Below are positions 39,037-49,320 of a stretch of DNA of 64,000 nt, piece after piece (within the stretch, counting starts at the first letter, position 1; every line of letters starts with the position of its first letter). The notes under the pieces were generated by a model that ran no database searches, was not told where the DNA came from, and saw only the letters and a program-made list of their open reading frames with translations. The DNA lies in NCBI GenBank assembly GCA_905479985.1, contig CAJQOM010000006.1, positions 57,580 to 121,579 on the forward strand, written 5' to 3'. Origin of the DNA: an uncultured Gammaproteobacteria bacterium. GTDB lineage: Bacteria > Pseudomonadota > Gammaproteobacteria > Nitrosococcales > Methylophagaceae. The position numbers and the translations under genes were made by a program.

Positions 39037-41466
39037 ATGGATAAAAAAACAAAAGCAACAGAACCAAGCCCATTAATCGGAATGCCCGTTTTACCATTAA
39101 GGGATGTTGTTGTTTATCCATATATGGTGATTCCACTTTTTGTTGGTCGCGAACGTTCGATCAAATCACTTGAAGTCGCAACAGACGAAAACAAACAAGT
39201 GTTATTGGTTGCCCAAAAAGACTCTACAGAAGAACAGCCTGATGCCAGCAATTTGTATGAAATTGGGACATTAGCCAATATCCTACAATTGCTAAAACTG
39301 CCTGATGGAACCGTTAAAGTACTTGTCGAAGGGATATCACGTGCCAAAGTGGCTCGCTTTGATAATGAAGGCGACTACTTAAAAGCCGACGCTGTTGAAT
39401 TAGTAACGGAAGAGCCTGAAGAACGAGAAGCAGACGTATTGATGCGCTCACTGCTGAGTCAGTTTGAGCAATACGTAAAATTAAATAAAAAAATCCCACC
39501 AGAAGTCATTGCCTCTTTATCAGGCATCGATGAAGCCAGTCGCATGGCGGATACTATCGCCGCACATATGACATTGAAGCTAGAAAACAAGCAACACTTG
39601 CTTGAAATAGCTGATCTCAATGAGCGTATAGAAAAGCTCATGGTATTTCTCGAGTCAGAAATTGACATCCAACATATTGAAAAACGAATTCGCAGCCGCG
39701 TTAAAAAGCAAATGGAAAAAAGCCAGCGCGAATACTATTTGAACGAGCAAATGAAAGCAGTTCAAAAAGAGTTAGGTGAATATGACGACAGCGTTAATGA
39801 AATTGAAGAACTGACAGACCGTATTGCCAAAGCGGCTATGCCGGCTGAAGCTAATACCAAAGCAGAATCAGAGCTTAAAAAGCTTAAAATGATGTCAGCA
39901 ATGTCAGCCGAAGCGACGGTTGTGAGAAACTATATTGAATGGTTAACAGACCTGCCTTGGAAAAAGCGTTCACGCGTTCATCAAAATTTAGACAAAGCAG
40001 AGCAAGTGCTTGATGAAGATCATTATGGTCTGGATAAAGTTAAAGAACGTATTCTAGAATATTTAGCCGTACAGCAACGGGTCAAAAAAGCCAAAGGCCC
40101 GATTTTATGCTTAGTCGGTCCTCCGGGCGTTGGTAAAACCTCGGTTGCTCAATCGATTGCACGTGCAACTAATCGCAAATACACGCGCATGGCATTAGGT
40201 GGCGTTCGTGATGAAGCAGAAATTCGAGGTCATCGTAGAACATATATTGGTTCGATGCCCGGGAAAGTGATTCAAAACATCACCAAAACGGGTGTTAAAA
40301 ACCCACTGTTTTTGTTCGATGAAATCGATAAAATGGCACAAGATTTCCGTGGCGATCCCGCTTCAGCCTTATTAGAAGTATTAGATCCCGAGCAAAATGC
40401 CCATTTTGTTGATCATTACATGGAAGTCGATTATGACTTAAGTGATGTCATGTTCGTCTGTACGGCAAACTCATTAAATATACCTGACGCACTACGCGAT
40501 AGAATGGAAATCATCCATTTATCAGGTTATACCGAAGATGAAAAATTCAATATTGCGATAAAGTATTTAGTGCCGAAAGCAATGAAAGATAACGGATTAA
40601 AAGCAGATGAAGTCACGCTAGAAGACGATGCTCTATTAGACATGATTCGTCGTTATACCCGTGAAGCCGGTGTCAGGCATTTACAACGTGAGATTTCTAA
40701 GGTTTTCAGAAAAGTAGTCAAAGAAATTTTGCAAAGTAAAACCGTCAAAGCTGTCACGGTAACCAAAGATAATTTAGAAGACTATCTCGGTGTCTATCGT
40801 TATCAATATGGCATGGCCGAAGAGACTGACCAAGTCGGTCAAGTCACTGGTTTAGCATGGACCGAAGTGGGCGGTGAATTGCTCACAATAGAAACAGCAA
40901 TAATGCCAGGTAAAGGCAAAGCGACCTATACCGGTAAACTCGGCGATGTCATGCAAGAATCAATTCAAGCCGCGACAACCGTGGTGCGCTCAAGGTCAAG
41001 AGACTGGGCAATCGATCCTGATGTAATGCAAAAGCATGATGTCCATTTCCACGTCCCCGAAGGCGCTACACCGAAAGATGGCCCAAGTGCAGGTATTGGC
41101 ATGTGTACTGCTTTAGTGTCGGCTGTCACCGGTATTCCAGTCAAAGCGAATGTGGCAATGACGGGTGAAATCACCTTGCGTGGAGAAGTGTTACCGATTG
41201 GCGGGTTAAAAGAAAAACTATTAGCAGCATTACGAGGCGGTATCGATACCGTGTTGATACCCAAAGATAATGTGAAAGACCTGAAAGATATTCCAGACAA
41301 TATCAAAGAAGGCTTGACCATTATCCCCGTTCATTGGATAGCCGAAGTATTAGAGCAGGCATTACAAACCATGCCAAAACCGATAGAAGGTAAACCGGGC
41401 AGTGAAGCATTGCTTGCTAAGGAACAAACCAGCTATCATGGCGTAGGTTCAGAAAACCGGCACTAA
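39037..41466 (+). CDS. lon: ATP-dependent protease La
   Basis: 809 aa. The N-terminal LON substrate domain (about 12-205) begins MPVLPLRDVVVYPYMVIPLF, followed by a coiled-coil linker. The AAA+ module has Walker A VGPPGVGKTSVAQSIA and Walker B NPLFLFDEIDKM. The Ser-Lys protease domain shows the catalytic Ser in GATPKDGPSAGIGM and Lys in GGLKEKLLAALRGG. It degrades misfolded and regulatory proteins in the cytoplasm. The upstream gap of 155 bp contains a probable heat-shock promoter. Confidence 0.98.
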   Translation: MDKKTKATEPSPLIGMPVLPLRDVVVYPYMVIPLFVGRERSIKSLEVATDENKQVLLVAQKDSTEEQPDASNLYEIGTLANILQLLKLPDGTVKVLVEGISRAKVARFDNEGDYLKADAVELVTEEPEEREADVLMRSLLSQFEQYVKLNKKIPPEVIASLSGIDEASRMADTIAAHMTLKLENKQHLLEIADLNERIEKLMVFLESEIDIQHIEKRIRSRVKKQMEKSQREYYLNEQMKAVQKELGEYDDSVNEIEELTDRIAKAAMPAEANTKAESELKKLKMMSAMSAEATVVRNYIEWLTDLPWKKRSRVHQNLDKAEQVLDEDHYGLDKVKERILEYLAVQQRVKKAKGPILCLVGPPGVGKTSVAQSIARATNRKYTRMALGGVRDEAEIRGHRRTYIGSMPGKVIQNITKTGVKNPLFLFDEIDKMAQDFRGDPASALLEVLDPEQNAHFVDHYMEVDYDLSDVMFVCTANSLNIPDALRDRMEIIHLSGYTEDEKFNIAIKYLVPKAMKDNGLKADEVTLEDDALLDMIRRYTREAGVRHLQREISKVFRKVVKEILQSKTVKAVTVTKDNLEDYLGVYRYQYGMAEETDQVGQVTGLAWTEVGGELLTIETAIMPGKGKATYTGKLGDVMQESIQAATTVVRSRSRDWAIDPDVMQKHDVHFHVPEGATPKDGPSAGIGMCTALVSAVTGIPVKANVAMTGEITLRGEVLPIGGLKEKLLAALRGGIDTVLIPKDNVKDLKDIPDNIKEGLTIIPVHWIAEVLEQALQTMPKPIEGKPGSEALLAKEQTSYHGVGSENRH

Positions 41467-41493
41467 CCACTCAAAAAGGCAAGTAGGATAAAA

Positions 41494-42195
41494 ATGGCTG
41501 ATATGACAAAACAACGATTAATCGGAGCATTGCTTGTATTATCAGTCATCCTTATTGCCGCATTGATGCTAGTCAAAAATGCCAATAATAATATCGAACA
41601 AACAACAGAGGTTGCATTGCCGGAATTTGAATCCTCTATGCAAACAACTGACGGCGAAATCATTGATGGACAACAAGAAGCTTTAATTGACCCGCATGGC
41701 TTAGGACAAGATGTCGCTGCAGCCATTGAAGATGACAGCGTCAGAGAAGCGATAACGGCTACAGCCCCGGAAGTTGTCAAAGAGACTAAAGCGGTTGTCC
41801 AACAACCAGCACCTGCAAAGTTGCCAGAAGCCAAACCAGCCGTTGTTTCAAAACCAAAACCGGTTGTCGTGAAACCTAAATCCACAATAAAAAAACCGGA
41901 ACCAAAACAAAAGGCAGTGCAAACAGCTAAACCTCAAACTCAGGCGAAAATCCTTGGGCCACAATGGACGATCCAACTGGCGAGTTTTGGGGTGAAGGAC
42001 AATGCCACAGCGCTGCAAAAGAAAATTAAAAAATTAGGCTATCAAGCTAATATTCAAGGTGCTGAAAATAGCCAAGGTAAGATGATTTACCGCGTCAGAA
42101 TTGGACCTGAGTCTAGCCGCCAGAGCGTCGATGCCATTGTTAGTAAAGTAAAACAACACCTTCAGCTAACCCCTCAAGTCATTAAATTACAATAA
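41494..42195 (+). CDS. SPOR-domain cell-division protein (DedD-like)
   Basis: 233 aa. One N-terminal membrane helix (about 9-27, IGALLVLSVILIAALMLV) leads to a long Pro/Lys/Val-rich periplasmic linker (about 85-150). A C-terminal SPOR domain (about 153-233) follows: WTIQLASFGVKDNATALQKK, LGYQANIQGAE, YRVRIGPESSRQSVDAIVSK. SPOR domains bind denuded glycan at the septum. Position immediately before cvpA-purF matches dedD in enterics. Confidence 0.87.
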   Translation: MADMTKQRLIGALLVLSVILIAALMLVKNANNNIEQTTEVALPEFESSMQTTDGEIIDGQQEALIDPHGLGQDVAAAIEDDSVREAITATAPEVVKETKAVVQQPAPAKLPEAKPAVVSKPKPVVVKPKSTIKKPEPKQKAVQTAKPQTQAKILGPQWTIQLASFGVKDNATALQKKIKKLGYQANIQGAENSQGKMIYRVRIGPESSRQSVDAIVSKVKQHLQLTPQVIKLQ

Positions 42196-42276
42196 CTGGA
42201 GAAAAGGACTGCTTTATCACGGTTGATTCTGGTAAAATCTCTCCTTTAACAGCAACAGGTAACCATTACAGCCACT

Positions 42277-42765
42277 ATGTTATGGATTGATTATGTCATT
42301 ATTGGCATCATTGCATTATCAGCGATAATCAGTGTTGTCCGCGGCTTCGTTAAAGAAGTCCTTTCCTTAGCCGCATGGGTCTTAGCTTTCTGGGTTGCGT
42401 TAACATTTTCTCCCCAACTTTCAGTTTTATTATCCGACTATATCGCAACGCCATCCGTTAGTTTATTCGCGGCTTTTGCTGCCTTATTCATTGTGACGCT
42501 TATTTTAAGTGCATTAGTCAATCATTTGATTGCCGCCATTGTAGAAAAGACAGGCTTAAGTGGCACCGATCGGATGTTAGGTGTTATTTTTGGTTTATTA
42601 CGAGGAGCAGCTATTGTGACGTTGCTCGTCTTATTGGCTGCGGCAACACCGATGCCAAATGATGCCTGGTGGCAAGACTCAGTATTAATCGAACATTTTG
42701 AAAAACTTGCCATTTGGGCCAGACAGTTTTTACCTGTCGGCTTAGCGCAATATGTTAATTTATAG
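42277..42765 (+). CDS. cvpA: CvpA family membrane protein
   Basis: 162 aa with four predicted membrane helices. Family signatures are the N-terminal [21 protein letters not shown] and [20 protein letters not shown], and the central [20 protein letters not shown]. CvpA is linked to colicin V production/secretion and to purine-biosynthesis operons; its molecular role is uncertain. It lies 14 bp upstream of purF, as in E. coli. Confidence 0.92.
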   Translation: MLWIDYVIIGIIALSAIISVVRGFVKEVLSLAAWVLAFWVALTFSPQLSVLLSDYIATPSVSLFAAFAALFIVTLILSALVNHLIAAIVEKTGLSGTDRMLGVIFGLLRGAAIVTLLVLLAAATPMPNDAWWQDSVLIEHFEKLAIWARQFLPVGLAQYVNL

Positions 42766-42779
42766 TTAGGGTAATAGAT

Positions 42780-44291
42780 ATGTGCGGAATCATCGGCATC
42801 GTTGGACATTCCAAAGTAAATCAAGCCCTTTACGACGGCTTAACGGTGTTACAACACCGAGGCCAAGATGCGGCAGGTATTGTGACCTGTGACGATGATG
42901 GAAAGTTTTATTTACGTAAAGCCAATGGCTTAGTGAAAGATGTTTTTCATACACGTCATATGCTTAACCTGAATGGTAATATGGGCATTGGCCATATTCG
43001 TTACCCAACGGCAGGTTGCTCGACCTTAGCCGAAGCACAACCATTTTATGTGAACTCACCTTTTGGCATCACATTAGCGCATAACGGTAACTTGACGAAT
43101 ACCAAGGTCTTGAAAGATGAATTGTTTAAAGCAGATCGCCGCCATCTAAACACCGACTCTGATTCTGAAGTATTGTTAAATATACTGGCGCATGAGTTGC
43201 AAAAAGAATGTGATTTAAAGCCAACAGCACAAAATATTTTTAACGCGGTATCGAAAGTGCATCAACGCTGTAAAGGCGCTTATGCAACAGTCGCTATGAT
43301 TGCTGGCGTGGGCGTATTAGCTTTTCGCGATCCGCATGGTATACGTCCTGTTGTGATTGGCAAGAGTGATACTGAGGATGGTAAAACGAATTACATTATT
43401 GCCTCTGAAAGTGTGGCAGTAGACACACTAGATTATGAGTTAATTAGAGATATCGAACCTGGCGAATGTGTATTTATCGATAAGCAGGGGAACTTCCATT
43501 CACAACAGTGTGCCGAGCCAATGACGATGGCACCCTGCATTTTTGAATATGTCTATTTTGCCCGACCTGATTCGATTATCGATGGGATTTCGGTCCATCG
43601 TAGCCGCAGCCGTATGGGCACGAAGCTCGCAGAAAAAATACTAAGAGAAAACCCGAATCATGATATTGATGTCATTATTCCTATACCTGATACCAGTCGT
43701 AGTGCGGCATTACAGTTATCGTACGATTTAGGGGTCAAATATCAAGAAGGTTTTATAAAAAACCGCTACATTGGCCGGACTTTTATTATGCCGGGGCAAA
43801 CAGAGCGTAAAAAGTCAGTTCGCCAAAAGCTCAATGCCATTGATATTGAGTTTAAAGACAAAACTGTCTTATTAGTCGATGATTCAATTGTCAGGGGAAC
43901 GACCTCACAACAAATTGTCCAAATGGCGCGTGATGCGGGCGCACGCAAAGTCTATTTTGCTTCTGCAGCGCCGCCGGTTCGTTATCCGAATGTGTATGGT
44001 ATCGATATGCCATCACCAGAAGAATTTGTCGCCCACGACCGCAATGTTAAACAAATTGCTGACGAATTGGGTGTGGACTGGCTAATTTATCAAGATCTAG
44101 ATGATTTAATTGATGCGGTGAATGATCAAAAAAACATTGAGTCATTTGATAGCTCATGCTTTGATGGCCAATATATCACGGGAGATATCGATGCCTCTTA
44201 TCTCTACTATATTGATGCATTGCGCAATGATAATTCAAAACGATTGGCAGAAGAAAATAGTGCCGTTATCGAGCTGCATAACAACGCTTAA
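42780..44291 (+). CDS. purF: Amidophosphoribosyltransferase
   Basis: 503 aa. It carries out the first committed step of purine synthesis, glutamine plus PRPP to phosphoribosylamine. The N-terminal nucleophile Cys2 ([15 protein letters not shown]) is in place after Met removal, with no propeptide, like the E. coli enzyme. RGQDAAGI and [11 protein letters not shown] mark the glutaminase domain. The PRPP loop [18 protein letters not shown] marks the transferase domain. Confidence 0.98.
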   Translation: MCGIIGIVGHSKVNQALYDGLTVLQHRGQDAAGIVTCDDDGKFYLRKANGLVKDVFHTRHMLNLNGNMGIGHIRYPTAGCSTLAEAQPFYVNSPFGITLAHNGNLTNTKVLKDELFKADRRHLNTDSDSEVLLNILAHELQKECDLKPTAQNIFNAVSKVHQRCKGAYATVAMIAGVGVLAFRDPHGIRPVVIGKSDTEDGKTNYIIASESVAVDTLDYELIRDIEPGECVFIDKQGNFHSQQCAEPMTMAPCIFEYVYFARPDSIIDGISVHRSRSRMGTKLAEKILRENPNHDIDVIIPIPDTSRSAALQLSYDLGVKYQEGFIKNRYIGRTFIMPGQTERKKSVRQKLNAIDIEFKDKTVLLVDDSIVRGTTSQQIVQMARDAGARKVYFASAAPPVRYPNVYGIDMPSPEEFVAHDRNVKQIADELGVDWLIYQDLDDLIDAVNDQKNIESFDSSCFDGQYITGDIDASYLYYIDALRNDNSKRLAEENSAVIELHNNA

Positions 44292-44405
44292 ATCACTTTC
44301 AAGCTGATTCTATCGTGGTGATTAGCGATAACAAGCCATCAGGCTTAATAAATCAGTTAGTTTGCTTTGCGATTTAACGCATTTTCTTATATAATTCCGT
44401 CGATT

Positions 44406-44930
44406 ATGCATCAGAAATTACCAAATGAGATTGACCCTATACGTTTAGCCCAAAACGGGTTGAAATTAAACGGTGAACTCTCGATAAAAGATATGCCGAG
44501 ATTATGCGAAAGCCTAGTTACTAATGAAGGCAGTGTCGACGTCGATTTAGCATTTGATGTTGATGAAATTAACACACCTTATATGCAAGGTAAGTTAACG
44601 ACAAATGTTTCAATGCAATGTGAAAGATGTATGTCACCGATGATCGTTTCATTATCGGTGGATTGTTTATTAGCAATGGTAATAAGCGAGCTAAAAGTCG
44701 CCGCGTTGGCTGAGCAGTACGAGCCTTGGCTACTTGAAAACAATGATCCTGTGTCATTGAATGCGGTGATAGAAGATGAATTGATTTTGGCTTTGCCAAT
44801 AGTGCCACGCCATACAGAAGCCTGCATACCAAATGAAGTTTGGTCTTCAGGTGAGGACAGTGATGTTGAAGAGGATGATAAACCCGTATCACCTTTCGCA
44901 GTGTTGTCGCAGTTAAAAGACAAGCAGTAA
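44406..44930 (+). CDS. yceD: YceD/DUF177 family protein
   Basis: 174 aa from ATG 44406 (MHQKLPNEIDPIRLAQNG); the longer frame upstream is non-coding. DUF177 hallmark: MQCERCMSPM (CxxC) near residue 75, followed by an acidic tail (EDSDVEEDDKPVSPFAVLSQL) that ends in the conserved P-FA-L-L motif. Homologues are linked to 23S rRNA accumulation and ribosome assembly, and the gene nearly always precedes rpmF, as here (52 bp). Confidence 0.93.
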   Translation: MHQKLPNEIDPIRLAQNGLKLNGELSIKDMPRLCESLVTNEGSVDVDLAFDVDEINTPYMQGKLTTNVSMQCERCMSPMIVSLSVDCLLAMVISELKVAALAEQYEPWLLENNDPVSLNAVIEDELILALPIVPRHTEACIPNEVWSSGEDSDVEEDDKPVSPFAVLSQLKDKQ

Positions 44931-44982
44931 GCCAGCATAAGGCTGGTTAAAACAATTATATTTTTAGTGTTAGGAGTTCAAC

Positions 44983-45168
44983 ATGGCAGTTCAAAAGAGT
45001 AAAAAAAGTACATCACGTCGCGGCATGCGTCGTTCACATGATGCGTTAACGGCGACAACATTGTCGGTTGATGCAACATCTGGTGAATTACACCAGCGTC
45101 ATCATGTTTCAGCCGACGGTTACTACCGTGGCCGTAAAGTTGTTGCTGATAAGAGTGATGAAGGCTAA
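44983..45168 (+). CDS. rpmF: 50S ribosomal protein L32
   Basis: 61 aa, highly basic. Start [20 protein letters not shown] is the L32 signature. The zinc-ribbon cysteines of some L32 proteins are absent (a C-minus paralogue type), which is normal in many gammaproteobacteria. Good ribosome site TTAGGAG. Confidence 0.97.
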   Translation: MAVQKSKKSTSRRGMRRSHDALTATTLSVDATSGELHQRHHVSADGYYRGRKVVADKSDEG

Positions 45169-45174
45169 AGTCGA

Positions 45175-46194
45175 TTGAGTCATACGATTTCAATTGATGC
45201 AATGGGCGGAGATCATGGCCCAGATGTCATTATTCCAGCGGCCGTCAGTGCGCTAGAACGCCATCCTAATGTCAAACTCATCTTAGTCGGTGATAAGGAC
45301 GTGCTTGAGGCTAAGCTAAAAGCGCATCAACTTGAAAATGAAACAAGGTTGCAGATTCACCACGCTTCTCAACAAGTGGCAATGGATGAATCGCCTGCAC
45401 TAGCATTACGGGGCAAAAAAGACTCGTCGATGCGTGTTGCAATCAACCTGGTTAAAGACGGCACAGCATCAGCTTGTGTGAGTGCAGGTAACACCGGTGC
45501 CTTAATGGCGACGGCCAAGTTTGTACTCAAAACACTGCCAGGTATTGAGCGACCTGCCATCGTATCAGCATTACCGACAATGAAAGGACATACCTATGTC
45601 TTGGATTTGGGCGCGAATGTTGATTCAAGTGCCGAACAGTTGGTCCAGTTCGCCATCATGGGCTCAGTATTGGCAGAGTCAATAGAAGGTCGTGACAAAC
45701 CAACCATTGGTTTACTCAATATTGGCTCTGAAGAAATGAAGGGCAATGAGCGTGTAAAAGAAGCTGCCACGATATTGAATAAAACTGACCTTAATTATGT
45801 TGGTTTTGTAGAAGGCGATGGTTTATATCGCGGTGAAGTGGATGTGGTCGTTTGTGATGGTTTCGTTGGCAATGTCGCGCTCAAAGCCAGTGAAGGTGTG
45901 GTGCATATGATGCGTCATTACCTACGCCAATCATTTACTCGGAATATCTTCACAAAAGTAGTGGGGTTGATTGCCTCACCTATATTAAAGCACTTCAGTA
46001 ATCAATTAGATCCCCGGGCTTATAACGGCGCTAATTTTATTGGTTTGAATGGCATAGTGATTAAAAGTCACGGTGGTGCTGACGAAGTTGGATTTGCCAA
46101 TGCGATTCATATTGCCATTGTCGAAGCTGAACTGGACGTCCCTAAAAATATTAGCCAACATTTAGACGTTATTTTACAAGGGCAAGCTGCGTGA
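45175..46194 (+). CDS. plsX: Phosphate acyltransferase PlsX
   Basis: 339 aa starting at TTG 45175, with GAAGG upstream in the rpmF tail; the first residues [18 protein letters not shown] carry the family's AMGGDxxP motif. It converts acyl-ACP to acyl-phosphate for phospholipid synthesis and associates with the membrane. Other conserved parts are [20 protein letters not shown] and [11 protein letters not shown]. Its stop overlaps the fabH GTG (GTGA). Confidence 0.96.
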   Translation: MSHTISIDAMGGDHGPDVIIPAAVSALERHPNVKLILVGDKDVLEAKLKAHQLENETRLQIHHASQQVAMDESPALALRGKKDSSMRVAINLVKDGTASACVSAGNTGALMATAKFVLKTLPGIERPAIVSALPTMKGHTYVLDLGANVDSSAEQLVQFAIMGSVLAESIEGRDKPTIGLLNIGSEEMKGNERVKEAATILNKTDLNYVGFVEGDGLYRGEVDVVVCDGFVGNVALKASEGVVHMMRHYLRQSFTRNIFTKVVGLIASPILKHFSNQLDPRAYNGANFIGLNGIVIKSHGGADEVGFANAIHIAIVEAELDVPKNISQHLDVILQGQAA

Positions 46195-47153
46195 TCTATT
46201 CCCGAATTGCTGGTACAGGCAGTTACTTACCTGAAAAAGTCTTAAGTAACCATGATCTTGAACAAATGGTTGAAACTAATGATCAATGGATTCAAGATCG
46301 GACTGGGATAAAAAAACGCCATATTGTGGCCGATGATGAAACGACGACCGATCTCGCCTTTAATGCAGCCCAAAAAGCCATTGAAGCCGCGGGTATCAAG
46401 AATGCAGATATTGATTTGATTATTATTGCGACGACAACCCCAACACGTATCTTTCCAAGCACAGCCTCTCTGGTACAAGAGAAACTAGGTATTAACGGTT
46501 GTCCGGCATTTGATATCCAAGCCGTTTGCACTGGGTTTGTTTATGCCTTAACAGTGGCCGATAAATTCATCAAATCAGGCAGCGTTAAGAATGCCTTAAT
46601 CATCGGCGCCGAATCCTTATCACGCATTGTTGATTGGACTGATAGAAATACCTGCGTATTGTTTGGAGACGGCGCTGGAGCGGTTGTATTACAAGCGTCA
46701 GAAGAAACAGGCATCCTCTCTACGCATATACACTCTGATGGCCAATATAACGCCTTACTTTCAGTACCGACAGGGCCAGGTTCTATTGATAATGCTGACG
46801 CCAAACCTTTCATCGAAATGCAAGGTAATGACGTCTTTAAGATTGCTGTTAAAACACTCAGCAGCATCGCTGATGAGACGCTGGCTGCCAATAATATGGC
46901 CAAAAGTGATATTGATTGGCTTATTCCGCATCAAGCCAATATTCGCATTATCAAAGCAACAGCCAAAAAATTAAGTCTGCCGATGGACCGTGTTGTCGTT
47001 ACAGTCGATGAGCATGGCAATACGTCTGCAGCATCCATTCCACTCGCATTAGATACCGCGGTCAGAGACGGCCGAATTCAGCGCGGTGAGACATTATTAT
47101 TAGAAGCTTTTGGTGGCGGTTTCACCTGGGGCTCGGCATTGTTAAATTTTTAA
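46191..47153 (+). CDS. fabH: 3-Oxoacyl-ACP synthase III
   Basis: 320 aa, start GTG 46191 overlapping the plsX stop. Catalytic triad: Cys in [14 protein letters not shown], His in [12 protein letters not shown], Asn in [12 protein letters not shown]. It initiates type II fatty-acid synthesis by condensing acetyl-CoA with malonyl-ACP. Part of the contiguous plsX-fabHDG-acpP-fabF series. Confidence 0.97.
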   Translation: MIYSRIAGTGSYLPEKVLSNHDLEQMVETNDQWIQDRTGIKKRHIVADDETTTDLAFNAAQKAIEAAGIKNADIDLIIIATTTPTRIFPSTASLVQEKLGINGCPAFDIQAVCTGFVYALTVADKFIKSGSVKNALIIGAESLSRIVDWTDRNTCVLFGDGAGAVVLQASEETGILSTHIHSDGQYNALLSVPTGPGSIDNADAKPFIEMQGNDVFKIAVKTLSSIADETLAANNMAKSDIDWLIPHQANIRIIKATAKKLSLPMDRVVVTVDEHGNTSAASIPLALDTAVRDGRIQRGETLLLEAFGGGFTWGSALLNF

Positions 47154-47168
47154 AGAGATTATAAATAC

Positions 47169-48110
47169 GTGAGTTTAGCTTTTGTATTTCCGGGTCAAGG
47201 TTCCCAATCTATCGGCATGCTAGATCAGCTAGCCACTGAATATCCACTTGTTCAAGAGACTTTTGCTGAAGCATCAGAAGTCCTTGGCTATGATTTATGG
47301 GATTTAGTGACGTCAGGTCCAGAAGCCGCTTTGAACCAAACAGAGCGAACACAGCCTGCGATGTTAGCAGCTGGCATTGCCGTTTGGCGTGTTTGGCAAT
47401 CCCTCACTAATATTCAACCCGATTATTTGGCGGGCCATAGTTTAGGTGAATACTCTGCACTCGTTGCTTCCGGTGCACTCAGCTTTGCCAATGCCATAAA
47501 ACTAGTCGAATTACGCGGTCAGTATATGCAACAAGCTGTGCCTGAAGGTCAAGGTGCCATGGCGGCCATTTTAGGCTTGGATGATGACGCCGTAAAAATG
47601 ATTTGTGAGCAAGCAGCTGGCGATGAAATCGTTGAAGCAGTTAACTTTAATTCACCGGGTCAAGTGGTTATCGCTGGCAATGTGGCTGCCGTTACAAAAG
47701 CAACAGTATTGGCTAAAGAGCAGGGTGCTAAACGTGCCTTAATGCTACCCGTGAGTGTTCCATCACATTGTGCCTTAATGAAGCCAGCAGCCGATATGCT
47801 AAGTGAAACTTTAGCGGATATGCCTGTGCATGAAACTAGAATGCCTGTCATTCATAATGTCAGTGTCACACCCGCACAAGATGAAGCAGGCATCAAAACG
47901 AGTTTGGCGCAACAATTACATAATCCAGTCCGCTGGGTTGAAACCGTACAATGGCTATCCAATCAAGGCGTTGATAAAATTGTTGAGTGTGGCCCAGGTA
48001 AAGTATTAGCTGGCCTAACAAAGCGTATTGATAAAGCAGTCACTGGCTTGCCAGTATTTGACCAAAGTTCACTTGAGAAAGCAGTACAAGCATTAGGAGA
48101 ACAAGCATGA
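47169..48110 (+). CDS. fabD: Malonyl-CoA:ACP transacylase
   Basis: 313 aa, start GTG 47169. It begins LAFVFPGQGSQSIGML, typical of FabD. The nucleophile Ser is in LAGHSLGEYSALVASG, the active-site Arg region is LVELRGQYMQQAVPEGQGAM, and the catalytic His is in VPSHCALM. It loads malonyl groups onto ACP. The 3' end overlaps the fabG ATG (ATGA). Confidence 0.97.
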   Translation: MSLAFVFPGQGSQSIGMLDQLATEYPLVQETFAEASEVLGYDLWDLVTSGPEAALNQTERTQPAMLAAGIAVWRVWQSLTNIQPDYLAGHSLGEYSALVASGALSFANAIKLVELRGQYMQQAVPEGQGAMAAILGLDDDAVKMICEQAAGDEIVEAVNFNSPGQVVIAGNVAAVTKATVLAKEQGAKRALMLPVSVPSHCALMKPAADMLSETLADMPVHETRMPVIHNVSVTPAQDEAGIKTSLAQQLHNPVRWVETVQWLSNQGVDKIVECGPGKVLAGLTKRIDKAVTGLPVFDQSSLEKAVQALGEQA

Positions 48111-48850
48111 GTTTAGAAGGTAAAGTCGCTTTAGTAACAGGTGCAACACGAGGTATTGGTCGTGCCATTGCATTACGTTTAGGAAAACAAGGTGCAACAG
48201 TTGTGGGTACTGCGACATCAGAAGGCGGTGCTCAAACCATTACTGATTTTTTAAAAGCCGAAGGTATTCAAGGTACTGGCATGGTCTTAAATGTCACCGA
48301 TGCTGAATCAATCGAAGCTGTGGTGTCTGAAACAGAGTCAACTTTCGGCGCGCCAGCTATCTTAGTGAATAATGCGGGTATTACCCGTGATAATTTGCTA
48401 ATGAGAATGAAAGATGATGAATGGGATGACATTATCGATACCAATTTAACACCGATCTTCAAGCTATCAAAACGCTGCATACGTGCGATGACCAAGGCAA
48501 GAGCAGGACGTATTATCACGATTACGTCAGTTGTCGGTGTAATGGGGAATGCAGGACAAACCAATTATGCCGCCGCGAAAGCAGGGGTCATTGGTTTTAG
48601 TAAGTCACTGGCAAGAGAAGTCGGTCCACGTGGTATTACAGTCAATACTGTTGCCCCAGGATTTATTGATACCGATATGACCAGTGGCTTGGCTGACGCA
48701 CATAAAACGGCTTTATTGGAACAAGTGCCTGTTAAACGACTCGGCTTACCAGAAGAAATTGCTGGCGCTGTCAGCTATTTAGCCAGTGATGATGCAGCCT
48801 ATGTGACTGGAGAAACGATCCATGTCAATGGCGGCATGTATATGAATTAA
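48107..48850 (+). CDS. fabG: 3-Oxoacyl-ACP reductase
   Basis: 247 aa short-chain dehydrogenase. The cofactor loop is VTGATRGIGRAIALRLG, NNAGITRDNLLMRMK follows, the catalytic YxxxK lies in NYAAAKAGVIGFSKSLA, and the Ser is in TSVVGVMGNAG. NADPH-dependent reduction of 3-ketoacyl-ACP. Translationally coupled to fabD. Confidence 0.97.
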   Translation: MSLEGKVALVTGATRGIGRAIALRLGKQGATVVGTATSEGGAQTITDFLKAEGIQGTGMVLNVTDAESIEAVVSETESTFGAPAILVNNAGITRDNLLMRMKDDEWDDIIDTNLTPIFKLSKRCIRAMTKARAGRIITITSVVGVMGNAGQTNYAAAKAGVIGFSKSLAREVGPRGITVNTVAPGFIDTDMTSGLADAHKTALLEQVPVKRLGLPEEIAGAVSYLASDDAAYVTGETIHVNGGMYMN

Positions 48851-48986
48851 TTGGTTAATTTGAGACAATATTAACCAACGACGATTTTAAATAGGCCTTG
48901 AAAACCAAATTGGCTTGTTTATACCGTGCTTGCAATATAAAATGCGTGCAGATTTAAGTATTTAACCACCAAAGGAAACATACGTT

Positions 48987-49223
48987 ATGAGTGATATCGA
49001 AGCCCGAGTAAAAGACATTGTTGTTGAACAATTGGGTGTCAACGCAGATGAAGTAACAACAGATGCTTCATTTATCGATGATCTGGGTGCTGATTCATTA
49101 GATACAGTCGAATTGGTTATGGCACTTGAAGAAGAATTCGAATGTGAAATTCCAGACGAACAAGCTGAGAAAATCACAACTGTTAAAGAAGCTGTAAACT
49201 ACATTAATTCTGTCCAGTCTTAA
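48987..49223 (+). CDS. acpP: Acyl carrier protein
   Basis: 78 aa, strongly acidic four-helix bundle. The phosphopantetheine attachment site is Ser37 in [19 protein letters not shown]. The strong ribosome site AAAGGAA and a dedicated 136-bp upstream gap fit the high expression this protein needs. A strong terminator follows. Confidence 0.98.
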   Translation: MSDIEARVKDIVVEQLGVNADEVTTDASFIDDLGADSLDTVELVMALEEEFECEIPDEQAEKITTVKEAVNYINSVQS

Positions 49224-49243
49224 TCCCGTTTATCGCTAAACTT

Positions 49244-49286
49244 ATAGCCGCCTAGTATGGTCACATACTAGGCGGCTATCTTGTTT
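49244..49286 (+). terminator. Strong hairpin terminator/attenuator between acpP and fabF
   Basis: ATAGCCGCCTAGTATG and its exact complement form a 16-bp perfect stem around GTCA, followed by CTTGTTT. It would let acpP be transcribed far above fabF. Confidence 0.85.
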
Positions 49287-49320
49287 ATAATATTTTAGAT
49301 TTTTACGAAAGGAAATCCTG

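Noticed and set aside
41463..41885. Minus-strand 140-codon frame opposite the SPOR gene
   Set aside because: The low-complexity linker of the SPOR protein creates a stop-free antisense frame; composition is Thr/Ser/Ala biased with no known features.
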